The notes below the pieces were generated by a model that was not told the DNA's origin, made no database searches, and was given only the letters and a program-made list of their open reading frames with translations. 61,091 nucleotides of DNA from the NCBI GenBank assembly GCA_963204725.1, contig CAUJHH010000045.1:1-61091 (forward strand), written 5' to 3'. This DNA comes from Planctomycetota bacterium. GTDB taxonomy: Bacteria > Planctomycetota > Phycisphaerae > Phycisphaerales > UBA1924. Within the stretch, counting starts at the first letter, position 1. Every line of letters starts with the position of its first letter. The translations under genes were made by a program, and so were the position numbers. Positions 1 through 8,934 of the stretch are shown one piece after another.

Positions 1-154
1 TTCTGGCGGCATCGTCGGCCTCCTTGCCGTGTGCCGCATTCTCGCACATCGCTCCCCCTGGCGCAACCGAACCCGCGCCGTACGCCCGATGCCGTCGCGC
101 CGTACGTGCGCCGAACAAGCGATCCGTCAGACAGGGCCTAGGCGAACCAAGCGA
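1..154. other. left edge, no supported gene
   Basis: No reading frame here has a convincing start, Shine-Dalgarno or recognisable family. A rightward frame open from the edge reads as Arg-rich and runs on into the antisense of the next gene, so it is probably a shadow. A gene tail entering from the left cannot be excluded. Confidence 0.4.
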
Positions 155-604
155 TCACGATACCGAAGCTGCTTCCTTGCGGCGGCATCGGTATATGGCG
201 AATCCCGACATCGGAAGGCACACCAATGCGCTCGCGATTCCAAGAGCAAGCGATACGGAGTTCTCCCGATCCAACGAGGCGCCGCGTCTAGGAAAGGGAA
301 ACAAGAATCTGTCATCAGCACGCTCGACAAGGAGCACGAGGTTGTCCTCAGGTAAGCCCGTATCCTGGGGTGGAGTCGAGATTACCAGCGAAGTACCCGC
401 ACCAAGTTCGTCAATCGTGCTGTAAAAATAAGCGTTCAGCGACTGGCTATGTTGTTCGAGAATGGTTGACTTAGCGGTCGCAAAGGCGAACACGCCGATA
501 CCGATCGCAATGAGAATTGCAACCACCACGCACACGCCGTTGTGACGTGGCCATCGAATCATGCAGTGCAGCAGCGCGGCGAATAGAACGGGGATAGCGA
601 TCAT
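155..604 (-). CDS. small membrane protein, unknown function
   Basis: A 149-residue protein with no family I recognise. Residues 1-15 and 24-43 are hydrophobic, the second ending at the FAFATAKS region, and a further hydrophobic stretch lies near residues 118-138 before a basic tail (YRCRRKEA). The middle is a soluble segment of about 70 residues, so two or three membrane passes with a small extracytoplasmic loop are likely. It starts 17 bases after the stop of the double ABC-2 permease gene and is co-oriented, so it is probably the last gene of that leftward operon. An AGGGAG lies 12 bases before the ATG. An accessory role to the permease is inference only. Confidence 0.6.
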   Translation of the reverse strand: MIAIPVLFAALLHCMIRWPRHNGVCVVVAILIAIGIGVFAFATAKSTILEQHSQSLNAYFYSTIDELGAGTSLVISTPPQDTGLPEDNLVLLVERADDRFLFPFPRRGASLDRENSVSLALGIASALVCLPMSGFAIYRCRRKEAASVS

Positions 605-621
605 CGCGTGCCTGTTGCTCC

Positions 622-2475
622 CTACTTGACCCCCGCCAGCTTCCGCACCGTCATATCAAAGTTCTTCACGAGTGCGGCGTGCACGGCGTACACGATGCCG
701 ATGTAGACGCCGGCGCCCGTGAAGCAGCCGATCGCGAGCGCGACACGCGCGGACATGAGGTCGTGATCGGAGACGGTGCTCGAGAGCATCTGGGCCGGAT
801 TGATCATCGCGAAGAGGGTTGCGGCGGGGCTGATGCCGGCGAGCGCCGGGCCGAGCAGGGGCATCCCCGAACCGGCGTTCCAGCCGCAGAGGCCGATGAA
901 GGCGGAGACGGCGGCGACGATGCCGACGGAGGTGACGACGGAGCCGAGCGTGCCCTTGCTCTTCAGGGACCAGTGGAGCCCGACGATGGCGCAGAAGGCG
1001 ATGAATGGGATGGTGACGACGGGGAGGAGGAGGGCGGCCTCGGGCAGGACCACGGGGTGCGTGACCTGCTTGGCGAGGGCGACTGCTTTGATCATCGCGC
1101 CGTCGGCTCGACCGAGCCCGCCCGTGAGTGCGTAGAGGCCGGCGAAAGCGATCGTTCCCAGAGGGACGGCCAGAAGCGGGAGCAGGTAGGCGATCAGGCC
1201 CCGGAGCTTGCCGGTGAGGTACGCGCTCGGCGTGATCGGTGTGGTGAGCAGGAGGTCGAGCGTGCCGTCTTCACGCTCGCGCGTGACGGCTGTCGCGGCC
1301 ATGGTGATCGCCAGGAGCGTGATAACGCCCAGCTCGGCGGTGACGGTGGTGACGAGCGCGAGCTGGAAGGACGAGGCGCTCATGGTGTCGGTGTGGTAGA
1401 GCGCGACGAGGCCGAGCCCGAAGAGCGTGCCGATCGCGATGAAGGTCCAGCGTGCGATGGACTTCGGGAGTGAGGCGTTGCGTGCGGCGGCCTCGCGCCA
1501 CGCGATGGGATTTGCCCAAGGGGTGCGCGGGGGGCGGTGCTCTGTGCCTTTGGCACCGAGGCGGAAGAGGCGGCGATGGAGCGGGATGCCGCTGGTGCCG
1601 GAGCCGAGGGTCTGGAGCCCGCCTGCGCGAACGGTGAAGGTGCTGGCGATGAGGAGGACGAGTGAGAGGAGGATGCCGCCGATGTTCGAGGTTGCGACGG
1701 GGCGCGTGTAGAGCCAGTGCTGGATGCCGGTGAAGGTTCCGACGGGGGCGGTGGGATATGAGGAGGGGGAGAGCATGGCGCGGAGTGAGAGGAAGGGGTT
1801 GAAAGCGGTGACGGCGGTGACGCCGGGGCCGTTGGGGTTCAGGCCGCTGGTGCGGAGGTAGGAGTCGACGCCGATGGTGACGGCGAGGTAGGTGACGACG
1901 GCCACATAGAAGAAGAAGACGGAGCGTTTGCCGACGACGCGGCTGACGGAGAGCGCGATCGCGATGGTGCCGACGACGAGGGCGGCAGTCGAGGCGATGA
2001 GGTAGCTGGCGAGGATGGACTTGCCGGGGACGCCGCCGAAGTACTGCGTGAGCGCGAAGAGGGGGAGGGATGCGAAGAGGAGGGCGAGGATGAAGAAGAG
2101 TCGACCGAGGAGGTTTCCGAGGACGATCTCGAGCGGGCCGAGGGGTGTGGTGAGGAGGACCTCCCAGGTGCGCGGGCTGGCCTCTTGGGCGATGGCGCCC
2201 GCCATGAAGACGGGAGCGATGACGCAGATGAGGCCGATCTGGAGGTAGGCGATGAAGGTGAAGCTGGAGGCGCCGACGGCGGCGAGGGTGCGGTAGTCGA
2301 GGTCGCCCGAGCCGGCCTTGGTGAGGATGATCCAGAGCAGGACGATGATGAGGGCCGCGAGATAGCCCGACCGGATGAGCATGTGGCGCGTCCGGCGCGA
2401 GCCGTTCTGCACAAGGCGGACGGCGATCGGATTGGTCGGGCCGAGGCGCAGCAGCCAACGGAGGATCACGGGCAT
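622..2475 (-). CDS. ABC-2 type transporter permease, two permease units in one chain
   Basis: A 617-residue polytopic membrane protein. It carries two copies of the ABC-2 permease signature: WEVLLTTPLGPLEIVLGN near residue 105 and GTLDLLLTTPITPSAYLTGK near residue 405, each followed by several hydrophobic helices. A single ABC-2 permease is usually 250-400 residues, so this looks like an internal duplication or fusion that would supply both membrane halves of an exporter. No ATP-binding subunit is encoded next to it; the partner must lie elsewhere. It is preceded at 38 bases by a Cys-rich membrane protein and followed at 17 bases by a small membrane protein, all leftward, suggesting one transcript. 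Substrate is unknown. Confidence 0.85.
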   Translation of the reverse strand: MPVILRWLLRLGPTNPIAVRLVQNGSRRTRHMLIRSGYLAALIIVLLWIILTKAGSGDLDYRTLAAVGASSFTFIAYLQIGLICVIAPVFMAGAIAQEASPRTWEVLLTTPLGPLEIVLGNLLGRLFFILALLFASLPLFALTQYFGGVPGKSILASYLIASTAALVVGTIAIALSVSRVVGKRSVFFFYVAVVTYLAVTIGVDSYLRTSGLNPNGPGVTAVTAFNPFLSLRAMLSPSSYPTAPVGTFTGIQHWLYTRPVATSNIGGILLSLVLLIASTFTVRAGGLQTLGSGTSGIPLHRRLFRLGAKGTEHRPPRTPWANPIAWREAAARNASLPKSIARWTFIAIGTLFGLGLVALYHTDTMSASSFQLALVTTVTAELGVITLLAITMAATAVTREREDGTLDLLLTTPITPSAYLTGKLRGLIAYLLPLLAVPLGTIAFAGLYALTGGLGRADGAMIKAVALAKQVTHPVVLPEAALLLPVVTIPFIAFCAIVGLHWSLKSKGTLGSVVTSVGIVAAVSAFIGLCGWNAGSGMPLLGPALAGISPAATLFAMINPAQMLSSTVSDHDLMSARVALAIGCFTGAGVYIGIVYAVHAALVKNFDMTVRKLAGVK

Positions 2476-2513
2476 GGGCGGATCATAGTGGGATCCTGCC
2501 AGCGGCCGCGCGG

Positions 2514-3065
2514 TCAGTGGGGGGCGGGGTCGTCGGCGAGCATGAGGCGGCCGGGGCTGGCGGCGGTGAGCGAATCCCAGTCGAGGCGGGGGAACTGGGA
2601 TTGGAGCTCCTCGATCGGGACACGTGTGGCGAGGACCGTGCCGGTCCGGTCGCTGACGGTGTAGGCGATGGCGACCGCGCCACGCGAGTCGGTGCGGGTC
2701 TCGATGGCGATGAGCAGGCCGTCGCTCTCGAGTGAGCCGAGAGAGCGCCAGCCGTCGGGCGAGGCGGGCAGATTCGCATCGGGCACGGCACCCGAACTCA
2801 TGACGATGTCACGGAGGTGCGAGGTCGGGATGCGGCCCGAGAGCGCGGTCGGATTGGCCAGTGCGCCCTGCGGATCGGGCTTGAGGATCATGAACGAGCC
2901 GACCATGGTGGCGAGCCCGAGGGCGAGCGTGATCTTGAACGGCGAGACGAGGCGATGGGCGACCTCGGTGCATCGGCAGGGGTTTGCACAACCACAGGTC
3001 CCCAGGCAACGGGAGCTCTCGACGGGGTTGCTTTGTGTGTTCGGGGCGTCGGCATCGTGCTGCAT
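2514..3065 (-). CDS. Cys-rich N-terminus, single-pass membrane protein, unknown
   Basis: A 183-residue protein with a cytoplasmic Cys cluster at residues 20-32 (CLGTCGCANPCRC), one hydrophobic helix near residues 44-62 and an extracytoplasmic domain that ends in acidic and Pro-rich sequence. The Cys spacing suggests a metal or Fe-S site but does not match a family I can name. It is the first gene of a leftward operon with the ABC-2 permease. A TAGGA lies unusually close to the ATG, so the start is plausible but not certain. Function not assigned. Confidence 0.6.
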   Translation of the reverse strand: MQHDADAPNTQSNPVESSRCLGTCGCANPCRCTEVAHRLVSPFKITLALGLATMVGSFMILKPDPQGALANPTALSGRIPTSHLRDIVMSSGAVPDANLPASPDGWRSLGSLESDGLLIAIETRTDSRGAVAIAYTVSDRTGTVLATRVPIEELQSQFPRLDWDSLTAASPGRLMLADDPAPH

Positions 3066-3286
3066 GTCCTAAACATCGGATACGGCAGCGGTCGATGGGT
3101 CGAAGTCGCGGGAAGGAATATCGCAAGGGCAGAATTGGCGCGAGGGTGGTGGGGACGGTGGCGTTTATCAGGGCGGACCCGGCCTGATTCTCGGACGTGG
3201 GTCGAGCGATGGGGCGCGGCCCGCATTGCTTGGGCATATAGTGGGAGATCGGGCGATTCGCGCGATGGAGCGTGACCGCCGATGCC

Positions 3287-3361
3287 GGCCCCGTCGTCTA
3301 GCCTGGTCCAGGACACCACCCTTTCACGGTGGACACGCGGGTTCGAATCCCGCCGGGGTCA
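3287..3361 (+). tRNA. tRNA-Glu (anticodon UUC)
   Basis: A complete cloverleaf can be drawn: acceptor strand GGCCCCG pairs with CGGGGTC (one G-U), the anticodon stem CCACC/GGTGG encloses loop CTTTCAC with anticodon TTC, and the T arm GCGGG-TTCGAAT-CCCGC is perfect. Discriminator base is A. The 3' CCA is not encoded (ATTCGG follows), so it must be added post-transcriptionally. Confidence 0.97.
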
Positions 3362-3808
3362 TTCGGTTGTGCCTGAGCGTGCCGATCAGGGCGAGCGCCC
3401 TTCGATCAGCACCTCGGCTTCTTTGAGCAGTATCTGAGCGTCGGGGCTTTCCGATCACACGGGTGACCCGAGTCGCTGGGGACGTTGGGTTCGGACTTGA
3501 TCGCGTGGGCGGGCACTCGATCGAGGCGACTGGTTCCAGCGTTGGTTCAGCCGCTCATGTTGCTCGCGATCGTGACGCGGGTTGAGACTGGCGAGTGCGG
3601 CGTGTCCGACGCATCGAGGATGTCGCCGAAGCTTGCGCTGAAATCAGCGGTCTTGCCGCGTGCTCCGAAATCAACATCCAACCCCGTCGACCAACCCGAT
3701 GGGGGTGAGATCGAACCGGAAGGCGGGCTCCCTCTTCTCCATATCGAACCTGGTGGCCGCGCCCGGGGCCTCCGGGCGCGCGGCGGGAGGGCCGATTGCG
3801 ATGTGGGG
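3362..3808. other. gene-free stretch between tRNA-Glu and the DUF2950 gene
   Basis: About 450 bases without a supported gene. A long rightward open frame covers it but continues antisense through the DUF2950 gene and is a shadow. The only structure I see is the GC hairpin listed separately near its right end. Confidence 0.5.
3758..3780 (-). terminator. GC hairpin, probable terminator of the DUF3300/DUF2950 operon
   Basis: Nine-base perfect stem (CGCGCCCGG with CCGGGCGCG) around a 5-base loop, 28 bases past the stop of the leftward DUF2950 gene. There is no clear U tract, so the termination role is inferred from position and stability. Confidence 0.5.
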
Positions 3809-4774
3809 TTACGATCCGTCGACGGGGCGCCAGTCCGCGGTGGGATCAAAGCGATCGATGCCGCCAGCGAGTTCCTTGGTCCTCTCGCCCAAGTCGCGCT
3901 CGAGGATGATGCCGTCCGGGCCGACCATGAACGACATGATGCCGCTGTTCCCGTACTCGGCGGGGTAGGCGATCATGGCGAAGCCGCCGGTCATCCGAGA
4001 TCCTTCGATGTAGTTGCGCTCGCCTCCCCTGGCGCTCGGTCCTTGCTTTGTCAGGACGCGGAAGAAGTAGCCGCGATACGGAGACTGAACGCTGGAGGGC
4101 TGTGCCCCGTATCCGTCCTGGGCTGCTGCTGCGGCGAACTCGCCGAGCGGACTGGGCGGCTGGCTCGCATCTGCGGTAGGCCAGTAGAGTCCGTTCTGCG
4201 TTCCCGGGTCGCTGCGGATTCGTTGGGCGTAGGCGCCGGCCGGCGCGCCATCGTGTGCGTTCGAGGCGTACTCAAACTGTGCGATCGTGTAGGCGCGGAG
4301 GGCGCCGATCGTTGCGAGCTCGTTTCGGCCGATGCGTCGAGCGAGCACTTCGTCCAGTCCTGCGGCCGTATCGAACCACCAGCCTCGGCTGTCCTTTGCG
4401 AGCGGGATCGGGAACGGCCAGCGCTCATCGCCAACGACCAGTTCCTTGGCCGAGCCGTTCAGGCGTTCGAGTGTCCATCCCTGATCGATCACCGTTGCGA
4501 ACACCTCGCGGTTCATTTTGTCGGCAACCGCATCGCCCGACGAGAGGGCCTCGCGGCTGTCCGGTCCGAATATCGCCTCGAGTTCGGCGACGTTGTCCGT
4601 TCGGACCGCCTCGGCGAACGACTTGACGGCGAGTTCCGGCTTTGAGAAGGCGCGTTGGCCGTTGTAGTTGGGCGAGTTGGTCGCGCAGCCGGTCAGGCTC
4701 GACGCAACACATACGAGCGCGGCCACGAGGGCACGCCGGAGGGTTGTGGGCTTGTTCAATCTGATCTGATCCAT
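3809..4774 (-). CDS. DUF2950 family lipoprotein
   Basis: A 321-residue exported protein. The N-terminus has a basic start, a hydrophobic core and a lipobox (LTGC, Cys near residue 29), so it should be a lipoprotein. The body matches the DUF2950 pattern: an N-terminal region with FAEAVRTDNVAELEAIFGP, the central YRGYFFRVLTKQGPSA segment and the GGFAMIAYPAEYGNSGIMSF segment near the C-terminus. DUF2950 proteins have no established biochemical function. It lies 60 bases after the DUF3300 gene in the same direction; these two families often occur together, which supports a shared envelope role. Confidence 0.88.
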   Translation of the reverse strand: MDQIRLNKPTTLRRALVAALVCVASSLTGCATNSPNYNGQRAFSKPELAVKSFAEAVRTDNVAELEAIFGPDSREALSSGDAVADKMNREVFATVIDQGWTLERLNGSAKELVVGDERWPFPIPLAKDSRGWWFDTAAGLDEVLARRIGRNELATIGALRAYTIAQFEYASNAHDGAPAGAYAQRIRSDPGTQNGLYWPTADASQPPSPLGEFAAAAAQDGYGAQPSSVQSPYRGYFFRVLTKQGPSARGGERNYIEGSRMTGGFAMIAYPAEYGNSGIMSFMVGPDGIILERDLGERTKELAGGIDRFDPTADWRPVDGS

Positions 4775-4834
4775 TGCTGATCCTCGGTTTCGTTGGCGGT
4801 CGCGGGTGTGTGTGGGTTGGTGCGGGTCGGGTCG

Positions 4835-6085
4835 TCAGCGACGCCTTCCCCCGCCACCTCGAGAGGCCCCGCCGGAGCTGCGCGACATGCTGCTATAGCC
4901 GCGAGAGCTGGAGGCTCTCTCCGTCGAGCCGCGCTGGTATCCCGAGAACGCTCCGGAGGATGTGCCGGCGCGATTTGCGGTTCCCCGAGACGCGTTCTGG
5001 AATGATCCTGAGGACGAAGCGCTGCGATTCTGCCATGAGCCAGAGGCGGACTCTCGCGACGACTGGCGAGAAGCCTGATTCTGCGAGGCCGTCTGCTGGC
5101 CCGAGACTCGGGAGTCCTGGCGGTTGGCCTGGTTCGACGAGCTCTGTGCCCGCCTGTCGGACTGGTTCTGTGATGCTGTGTCCTGACGATTGGCCTGGTT
5201 GTCGCCCCTCTGTCCGGCCATGTTCTCGCGATGGTCGTAATAGTCGTTGGCCATGTTCTCGCGATGGTCGTAGTAATCGTTGGCCATGTTCTCGCGGTGG
5301 TTGTAGTAGTCGTTCCATCCGCTGTTGCAGAGGGCGGGGCCTCTGTAGCCCCAGCCGCCGGCGGCGTAGTAGTAGTGGTCATGGTCGTCGTCGGCAGCAG
5401 CGCCGACGATCACACCTGCAGCGAACCCGATGAGGCCCGCGGCGATGACCTGACCCGTGTTGTTGTCGTTTGAAGAGACGGCGGGCGCCGGCTGGGTGTA
5501 GACCACCTGCGGGTTGTACTGGGGCACGTACACGACCTGAGGATTGGCGGGTTGGATGACGATGACCTGCTGCCCACCGTCTGCGGTCACAGTCTGGACC
5601 TGCTGCTGCGTGTTCGATTGGAGATTCCCAACCGATTGGGCCTGGGTGCGGAGGCGTTGGATGGAGTCGAAGACACCGGTGCGATCGTTGGTGAAGGCGA
5701 GGCCGAGGTCTCGCGTCCAATCGGGCTGATCCGCCAGCATCTGGAGCACCTGTGGGAAGAGCACGATCGCGACAAAGCTCGCGTCGAAGCCCTGCTGGGA
5801 GGCGGCGTCCTGAAGCGCTGTGCCCTTGAGCCCGGGGTTGAGCTTCAGCCACTCGCTCACCTGCTTGACCTGGTAGGGGCTGCCGGCGCACTGCACCATC
5901 TGCAGGATGAGCGCGTCGGGGTAGAGCGCGATCGGAGCGAGGAACTTGTCGAGGGTCGCGGGCGCGACGGGGGCACCGGCCTGAGCGGGCTGCGATCCGG
6001 CCGAGGCCTGACCGAGTGCCGAGGGCGTGCCCATGGTTGCGGCCAGAAGCGTCGCTGCCAATGCGATTGAGCTGATCGATCTCAT
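4835..6085 (-). CDS. DUF3300 family exported protein
   Basis: About 416 residues. The start is set at 6085 because AAAGGA lies just upstream and the protein then begins with a clean signal peptide (MRSISSIALAATLLAATMG...ALGQ); the frame is open further upstream but that extension has no signal character. Residues 40-220 match DUF3300: LDKFLAPIALYPDALILQMV, then SEWLKLNP, the QPDWTRDLGLAF segment and NPQVVYVPQYNP. A short Gly/Ala-rich membrane-like stretch follows, then a Tyr/His/Asn repeat region and a long low-complexity Ser/Asn/Gln/Arg tail ending RGGGGRRR. The tail suggests an extended surface or polyanion-binding segment. DUF3300 function is not established. Confidence 0.88.
   Translation of the reverse strand: MRSISSIALAATLLAATMGTPSALGQASAGSQPAQAGAPVAPATLDKFLAPIALYPDALILQMVQCAGSPYQVKQVSEWLKLNPGLKGTALQDAASQQGFDASFVAIVLFPQVLQMLADQPDWTRDLGLAFTNDRTGVFDSIQRLRTQAQSVGNLQSNTQQQVQTVTADGGQQVIVIQPANPQVVYVPQYNPQVVYTQPAPAVSSNDNNTGQVIAAGLIGFAAGVIVGAAADDDHDHYYYAAGGWGYRGPALCNSGWNDYYNHRENMANDYYDHRENMANDYYDHRENMAGQRGDNQANRQDTASQNQSDRRAQSSSNQANRQDSRVSGQQTASQNQASRQSSRESASGSWQNRSASSSGSFQNASRGTANRAGTSSGAFSGYQRGSTERASSSRGYSSMSRSSGGASRGGGGRRR
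5221..5319 (-). repeat. three tandem 33-bp repeats inside the DUF3300 gene
   Basis: Three head-to-tail 33-base units (5221-5253, 5254-5286, 5287-5319) encode an 11-residue repeat of the form NDYYDHRENMA. Units one and two differ by only a few bases and unit three is more diverged. Because 33 is a multiple of three, copy-number change would lengthen or shorten the protein without breaking the frame. Confidence 0.9.
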
Positions 6086-6307
6086 GCGTGAGTTCCTTTG
6101 TTGCTGTTCATGGACTGTGCATCCAGCCGCCGGCCATCGTCGCGGGTTTTCGGCGTTTCCGGTGGCCGGTGGCCCAAACCCTCGCGCTTTCATTCTCGCT
6201 TCGAGCATCACTTGATTGCCAAATATGATACTTAGGTACGGAATAGCCTGCGAATCCCAGACCTTATGTTGTCTCATGAAACTGCGAGCGTGTCCGCTTG
6301 CTTCCAT

Positions 6308-7084
6308 CTATGGGATCCGTGACACATGCCCGGAGTTCGTCACCACGACCTTGAGGTGCTTCGCGGGCGCTTCCATGGTTGATTCATCGGCGTATGTGGT
6401 GCCGTCCTGCAGCGTGCCCATCTGTACATGCAGCGAGACAGGATCTGAGTCCTCGCCGTCCTCGCTCTTCTGAACGAGAAGGGTCGTGACCGAGATCGCG
6501 GCGAGATGGTCGTCGGGGAGGGTGACCTCGATTCCGAGCTCATCGCCGGGCACGAGGTAGCTCTTGAACTGGAGGCCGACCCTTGCATCCGGCTCGATGA
6601 TCGAGATCGACATGTTGCCGGCGTCCTTGACCCGCTGGATCGCGTCCGGCTCTGGTGGGATGTACTGGTGGAGCAGGGCGATCGCCTGCTTCATGTAGTC
6701 CGTCAGCTCTTCGTTCTTCTCAGCGGCGATCCTGCCTCGGATTCCCCTCCTCGCGTGCTCCCCGGGATGGGCGGTCAGGGGGATCTTCTGCACCTTGCCG
6801 TCGGCGCCGTGATAGCAGCGATTCATCGTTCGCGACTTCTCCTGATCCCTCATGGAGAACACCGTGGTCTCGATCCACTCGCATCGTGCGAGCGCGGCCT
6901 GGCTTTGGGCGAGTGATCGCTTGAGCGCGGCGACCTGCTCGGCGGCGCTCCGTCCCTGCGCCGCCGCTGGCTGGGACGGCGGTTGACCGCCGCCCGGCGA
7001 CCGAGCGTTCGCGATGGCGGGTGTGCCCATGATGAGGATTGGCAAACACAAGGCGAGCCCGATTGCATGAATACGCTTGTTCAC
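6308..7084 (-). CDS. exported protein of unknown function, DUF3300/DUF2950 operon
   Basis: The frame is open from farther upstream, but a near-perfect AAGGAGGA sits 6 bases before a GTG at 7084, and translation from there begins with a typical signal peptide (MNKRIHAIGLALC...PAIANA). That gives about 258 residues. Residues 25-100 contain a Gln/Ala-rich segment with coiled-coil character around residues 40-60, then a pattern SRTMNRCYHGADGKVQKIPL and a C-terminal beta-rich domain with conserved-looking VPGDELGIEVTLPDD. No known family is recognised. The DUF3300 gene follows in the same direction after 222 bases, a gap large enough to hold its own promoter. Confidence 0.75.
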   Translation of the reverse strand: MNKRIHAIGLALCLPILIMGTPAIANARSPGGGQPPSQPAAAQGRSAAEQVAALKRSLAQSQAALARCEWIETTVFSMRDQEKSRTMNRCYHGADGKVQKIPLTAHPGEHARRGIRGRIAAEKNEELTDYMKQAIALLHQYIPPEPDAIQRVKDAGNMSISIIEPDARVGLQFKSYLVPGDELGIEVTLPDDHLAAISVTTLLVQKSEDGEDSDPVSLHVQMGTLQDGTTYADESTMEAPAKHLKVVVTNSGHVSRIP

Positions 7085-7345
7085 TCTGATTCCTCCTTTC
7101 GAACGCCACTCATCGAGTGGCCGTTCGGCCTCTGATTCGGACTCGAACTTCTGCTCGATCCGACCGAGAACCTTGCCGACTGCGAGTTGCAGGGCGTTGC
7201 CCGAGTCCGCGAGGTCGGCTGCAGAAACCTCGCTCAGCTGTTGCTGTTGAGCTCCGTGCGCTTTGAAGAAGCACACGCCACGAGGGCAACAGAAGCGATG
7301 ATCAACGCCGCGAGGTGGGCGGCCTGTCGCCGTGTGCATCGTTGG
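7085..7345 (-). pseudogene. possible frameshifted small lipoprotein
   Basis: One leftward frame encodes a lipoprotein-like signal (AALIIASVALVACASSKRT, lipobox LVAC) and then stops at 7234. The next frame from about the same point reads as ordinary protein (QQQQLSEVSAADLADSGNAL... to EWRSKGG) and runs without a stop into the GTG start of the exported protein downstream. The two halves would make a sensible small lipoprotein if a single base were gained or lost near the CAACAGCAACAG repeat around 7240. No start codon is obvious in the signal frame. This is a weak call. Confidence 0.3.
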
Positions 7346-7557
7346 CCGAGTCGGCATTGCGCGCGAGACGCACGCGACTCACACGCTGGCGCTCCATCGG
7401 CGCCTTGCAGCGAATCGGTGCTCCCTCCGTGGTGCTGCGTGGCGACGACAATTGTGCCGACGGATGCCATCGATTCCTCCGAGTTGTCTGTCCGCATGAG
7501 AGCTGAACGGGAGCCGCCAGACCTCTGCGGAGCAACGCGGCTCCACGAATCGCCCAC

Positions 7558-7973
7558 GTTATCGGCTTTGTTCGCTGGCTGCAGATTCGATTGACCCGTG
7601 ATCCCGGTGCCCGGATTGAGAATCGCTCGTCAGCGCCCGCGGCAACTCGCCCAAGCCCATCGCGATGCGATGGCGACGGATCGGTCAGGGCTGGACTGGC
7701 CGCCTGCAGGGTGCTGTGGGCGTGTCACAACCGCCGATAGTCGTGAGATTCGCATCTCGAATGCGCCAATGTGGCCAGCCCGCTCACGCTCGACGATCCG
7801 CCAAACCCGGCGCCGTTCGTAGGGCAGGAATGCACAGGGTCGCCTTGTCTGAGTCGCTCCAGCGGCTCAACGGACGTGCGGAACCCCCTCTCATGGGCCA
7901 GGTATCGAACACGCAACGGGGAGCGATGTGTTCGGCACGCCTCGTCCGGCAAGCCGAGGCGCGGGCTGCACGA
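7558..7973. other. gene-free stretch
   Basis: About 415 bases with no supported gene, between the DUF3300-operon upstream region and the end of a leftward exported-protein gene. Short open frames on both strands are Arg/Ser-rich and have no family signature. No strong hairpin seen. Confidence 0.4.
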
Positions 7974-8819
7974 TCAGAAGATCGTCGCGGCGACAAGTCT
8001 CACGCGGCGTTCCTCGTCGAGGATTTCGTAGAGACTCCGGGCGAGCGCGAGGCGTCGCGCGGGGTCTGCCTTCAGGCCGGTTTCGCGGACGTAGTCGATC
8101 ACCGCGCTCCGGATGGCGGCACGTTGTTCGTCTGTCGGCTCGGTCGCCTGATAGATTCGTTCCAATCGCTCCTGGACGGGTCGGAGCGTGCGCTGGTACG
8201 CAAGCCCGATCTCGTACTGGAACAGAGCGTCGTTCAGTCGCGACTCGATCTGAGTCGTTCGCGGGTCGTCGGCCGGATCGCGGTCCATCGCATCTCCGCG
8301 CATGCCGCCCTCGGAAGCGATCCACGCATCCCAGTAGTCGTTCACCATGCGGGTCAGAGCTGCGTGATCGGTTGCCGAGAGAACGGACCCCAGGGGCTCG
8401 AGCAGTGGGCTGCGCTGAAGATCCGGATCGATCTCTGTGTGGAACTCGTGCATGATGGCTCGCACACGGTCGTTGTTGCCAGCCCGTTGCGCGTCCGTCG
8501 ACTCGCGCAAGAGGTCGATCTGCTCGACCAGCATGCGGCCGATGCGTGTTGCACGATCGACGACGATATTCTGGGCTGCGTCGCGGACACCGGGATCGAG
8601 ATCGAGTTGCAGGAGGGCGGCTTCTTCGGGGCGCGCCTCGATCCGCGTGAATCGGCCCATCGCGTCGTGGCGGACGATGGTGCGGGTTGCGGACTCGGGA
8701 ATCTCCGGGCCTCGCAGGAGCGGCTGATCCTGAGCCGGCTTAGGGGCTTGGGCCGCGGCGGGCGGGCACATGGCCCAGGCCGAAACGAGGCACGTCAGGG
8801 CCGCGATGGTTGGTTTCAT
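7974..8819 (-). CDS. exported alpha-helical protein, unknown function
   Basis: About 281 residues from the ATG at 8819, which gives a signal peptide MKPTIAALTCLVSAWAM...AAAQ; an ATG 14 codons upstream would spoil it. The mature protein is rich in charged helices (for example RATRIGRMLVEQIDLLRES and QRTLRPVQERLERIYQATEP) and has no motif I can tie to an enzyme. Helical, periplasmic and monocistronic is as far as the sequence goes. A tautomerase gene starts divergently 115 bases to the right. Confidence 0.7.
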   Translation of the reverse strand: MKPTIAALTCLVSAWAMCPPAAAQAPKPAQDQPLLRGPEIPESATRTIVRHDAMGRFTRIEARPEEAALLQLDLDPGVRDAAQNIVVDRATRIGRMLVEQIDLLRESTDAQRAGNNDRVRAIMHEFHTEIDPDLQRSPLLEPLGSVLSATDHAALTRMVNDYWDAWIASEGGMRGDAMDRDPADDPRTTQIESRLNDALFQYEIGLAYQRTLRPVQERLERIYQATEPTDEQRAAIRSAVIDYVRETGLKADPARRLALARSLYEILDEERRVRLVAATIF

Positions 8820-8934
8820 GAAGCCAGTGTACCTCAACACGGCCCATTGGAGAGCGGTCATTTTTCCGGGTCACCGTGCTTGAGGATGGACCATCCAAGG
8901 CGCGTATCCGTTCGCGGATCAGGAGACCCTCTCG

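Noticed and set aside
3485..4645. 386-codon rightward frame opposite the DUF2950 gene
   Set aside because: Shadow of the DUF2950 lipoprotein gene; no family similarity and no ribosome-binding site.
6086..6307. Sigma-54 promoter (TTGGCA...ATGCT) ahead of the DUF3300 gene
   Set aside because: The GG to GC spacing is 12 bases, not the required 10.
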